From Allobogoriella alba (GTDB taxonomy: Bacteria; Actinomycetota; Actinomycetes; Actinomycetales; Actinomycetaceae): DNA of 64,000 nt. The stretch covers positions 1 to 64,000 of the forward strand of contig NZ_JBHTCQ010000003.1 in NCBI RefSeq assembly GCF_042665525.1. The letters run 5' to 3'. Below the pieces are notes generated by a model. The model was not told the DNA's origin, searched no databases, and saw nothing but the letters and a program-made list of their open reading frames with translations. The position numbers and the translations under genes were made by a program. Position 1 is the stretch's first letter; every line of letters starts with the position of its first letter. Shown piece by piece: positions 62,367 through 64,000 of the stretch.

Positions 62367-63577
62367 CAGGCGGCTCCCTCCCGGACTGCGCCGCGTGACG
62401 TGCGCGCGGCGGCGCGTGCGGCGTAGGCCTTGCGGGCGGACCCGACCACGCCGGGGAGCGCCGCGAGCACGGCGTCGACGTCCGCATCGGAGGTGGTCCG
62501 GCCCAGGCTGAAGCGCAGCGCGGAGCGGGCCTCGTCGGTGTCGTAGCCCATGGCGAGCAGGACGTGCGACGGCTGCTGGACGCCCGCCTGGCAGGCCGAC
62601 CCGGAGGACGCCGCGATGCCGGCCATGTCCAGGCCGAGCAGCAGGGCGTCGGGATCGGCTCCGGCGACCGTCAGGTGCGCCAGCCCGGGCAACCGGTGGT
62701 CCGGCCCGGGTCCGGTCACCCGCAGCCCGTCGACCGCCGCGGTGGCCCCGGCGACGAGCCGGTCCCGCAGGTCGCGCAGCCGGGCGGCCTCCGCCTCCTG
62801 GTCCGCGACCGCCATCTCCACCGCGAGCGCGAGGGCCCGGGCGCCCGCGACGTGCAGCGTGCCGGACCGGACCCCGCGCTCCTGGCCACCGCCGTGCTCG
62901 ACGGGTATGAGGGCGAGGTCGCGGCGGGCCACCAGGGCACCGGTGCCCACCGGGGCGCCGAGCTTGTGGCCGGTGAGGCTGAGCGCGTCCAGGCCGGAGC
63001 GGTCGAGGTGGACGGGCACCTTCCCGACCGCCTGGACGGCGTCGGAGTGCACCGGGACGCCCGCGGCGTGCGCGCGGGCCGCGACGTCCCGGACCGGCTG
63101 GAGGGCGCCGGTCTCGTTGTTGGCCCACATGACCGACACGACGGCGACGGTCCCGGTGGCGAGCACCTCCTCCAGGTGGCCGGGGTCCACGACGCCGTCG
63201 CGGTCGACGTGGAGCAGCACGACCTCGGCCCCCTCGTGCTCGCCTAGCCACTCGGCGGCCTCGAGCACCGCGTGGTGCTCGACGGCGGAGACGGCCACCG
63301 TCCGCAGGCGCTCGTCCCCGGCCCGGCGTGCCCAGTAGCCGCCCTTGACGGCGAGGTTGTCGGCCTCGGTGCCGCCGGAGGTGAAGATCACCTCGGCCGG
63401 CTCGGCGCCGATCGCCGCGGCCAGCTGTTCGCGGGCCTCCTCCAGCCGCCGGCGGGCGTCGCGTCCCGCAGAGTGCAGCGAGGACGGGTTCCCGAGCCGC
63501 GTGAGCTCCTCGGCGTAGGCGGCGGCCACCTCCGGGCGCACCGGGGTGGTGGCGGCGTGGTCGAGGTAGGTGCTCAC
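62366..63577 (-). CDS. Cysteine desulfurase (IscS/NifS family)
   Basis: A 403-residue PLP enzyme that takes sulfur from cysteine. YLDHAATTPVRPEV starts the protein; the PLP lysine is in SLTGHKLGAPVGTG and the persulfide cysteine in SSGSACQAGVQQPSHVL. Placed directly before mnmA, it probably supplies sulfur for tRNA thiolation and may also serve Fe-S assembly. TACACT ends 6 bp before the GTG with no ribosome site, suggesting a leaderless message. Confidence 0.93.
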   Translation of the reverse strand: MSTYLDHAATTPVRPEVAAAYAEELTRLGNPSSLHSAGRDARRRLEEAREQLAAAIGAEPAEVIFTSGGTEADNLAVKGGYWARRAGDERLRTVAVSAVEHHAVLEAAEWLGEHEGAEVVLLHVDRDGVVDPGHLEEVLATGTVAVVSVMWANNETGALQPVRDVAARAHAAGVPVHSDAVQAVGKVPVHLDRSGLDALSLTGHKLGAPVGTGALVARRDLALIPVEHGGGQERGVRSGTLHVAGARALALAVEMAVADQEAEAARLRDLRDRLVAGATAAVDGLRVTGPGPDHRLPGLAHLTVAGADPDALLLGLDMAGIAASSGSACQAGVQQPSHVLLAMGYDTDEARSALRFSLGRTTSDADVDAVLAALPGVVGSARKAYAARAAARTSRGAVREGAA

Positions 63578-63611
63578 CGATCCAGTGTAGGGACGGCCGT
63601 GAGCCCACTAC

Positions 63612-63651
63612 ATGGGTCCAGGCGTAAGGAATACGTCACGCCTGGACCCAT
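63612..63651 (-). terminator. Terminator after etfA
   Basis: A perfect 14-bp stem (ATGGGTCCAGGCGT and its complement) around a 12-nt loop, starting at the last base of the etfA stop codon. No U-run follows. Confidence 0.75.
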
Positions 63652-64000
63652 CAGGCGGTGGCGTCGCCCTCGCGCAGCCGCCGGATGGCCTCGATCGCCT
63701 GCGGCAGCACGTCGTTCAGATCCCCGACCACGGCGACGTCGGCCATCTCGAGGATCGGGGCGTCCGGGTCGCTGTTGATGGCCACGATGGTCTGGGCCGC
63801 CTGGATCCCGGCGGTGTGATGGATCGCGCCGGAGACACCTGCGCCGATGTACAGGCGCGGCGCGATGGTGACACCGGTCTGACCGACCTGGGCGGCGTGG
63901 TCGATCCACCCCTCGTCGGTGGCCACGCGGGTGGCGCCGACGGCCGCGCCGAGCACGTCGGCGAGCTCCTCGACCAGGCTGAAGTCCCCCTCGACCCCGC
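63651..64000 (-). CDS. etfA: Electron transfer flavoprotein alpha subunit, 3' part
   Basis: The C-terminal portion of EtfA; the 5' part lies beyond the right edge. The FAD-binding signature is clear: VGATRVATDEGWIDHAAQVG, TGVTIAPRLYIGAGVSGAIH, and AINSDPDAPI followed by VVGDLNDVLPQAIEAIR. It carries electrons from acyl-CoA and related dehydrogenases to the quinone pool. Confidence 0.95.
   Translation of the reverse strand, partial: GVEGDFSLVEELADVLGAAVGATRVATDEGWIDHAAQVGQTGVTIAPRLYIGAGVSGAIHHTAGIQAAQTIVAINSDPDAPILEMADVAVVGDLNDVLPQAIEAIRRLREGDATA

Overview
The window is high-GC chromosomal DNA from an actinobacterium, most likely of the order Micrococcales. The evidence is the 16S rRNA 5' end at the left edge, two WhiB regulators, a mycoredoxin, an actinobacterial rRNA leader motif, frequent GTG starts, and a gene order (UPF0182 - PDZ/Lon protease - DUF2342 - ThiF-like - whiB7 - uvrD2 - mrx1 - nudC) that I recall as matching Mycobacterium tuberculosis Rv3193c-Rv3199c. 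No transposase, integrase, phage gene or CRISPR array is visible.

Layout. 1-700: start of an rRNA operon on the minus strand with tandem promoters. 700-11,300: a glycolate/glyoxylate module with a glycolate/lactate permease, GlcDEF glycolate oxidase, malate synthase, glycerate kinase and malic enzyme. Similar inverted repeats (TTCCG-N5-CGGAA type) lie before permease, malate synthase and malic enzyme. 11,370-20,270: GatCAB amidotransferase, a cardiolipin-synthase-like phospholipase D protein, a Trp/Asp/Gly-tailed membrane protein, an acetyltransferase and NAD-dependent DNA ligase. 20,430-25,985: sensor kinase, response regulator, ABC ATPase and FtsX permease. 26,050-29,164: EhuBCDA-type ectoine uptake. 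29,600-33,300: a large FHA-FtsK ATPase of type VII secretion design plus a membrane protein. 33,580-38,700: WhiB1-like protein, PdtaS-like kinase and small stress/metabolic genes, including a truncated prolyl aminopeptidase. 38,700-42,640: hsp20 behind both a HAIR and a CIRCE element, thyA-folA, and a phosphatase-like gene followed by a degenerate second copy of the folA 3' end. 42,500-46,250: a second two-component system and initiator tRNA. 46,350-58,870: the block shared with mycobacteria, including whiB7 with a long leader. 58,900-64,000: ThuA/oxidoreductase pair, cysteine desulfurase plus MnmA, and the 3' part of etfA.

How the parts work together. The glycolate module would import glycolate, oxidise it to glyoxylate, condense glyoxylate with acetyl-CoA to malate, and recycle malate to pyruvate; glycerate kinase serves the parallel glycerate route. 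The most informative non-coding signals are the shared glycolate-module repeats, the HAIR plus CIRCE pair, the whiB7 attenuator-type leader, a MerR-type promoter at 52,956-52,986, and about a dozen genes whose -10-like hexamer lies only 6-7 bp before the start codon, suggesting leaderless mRNAs. All functions are inferred from reading the sequence; no database search was run.
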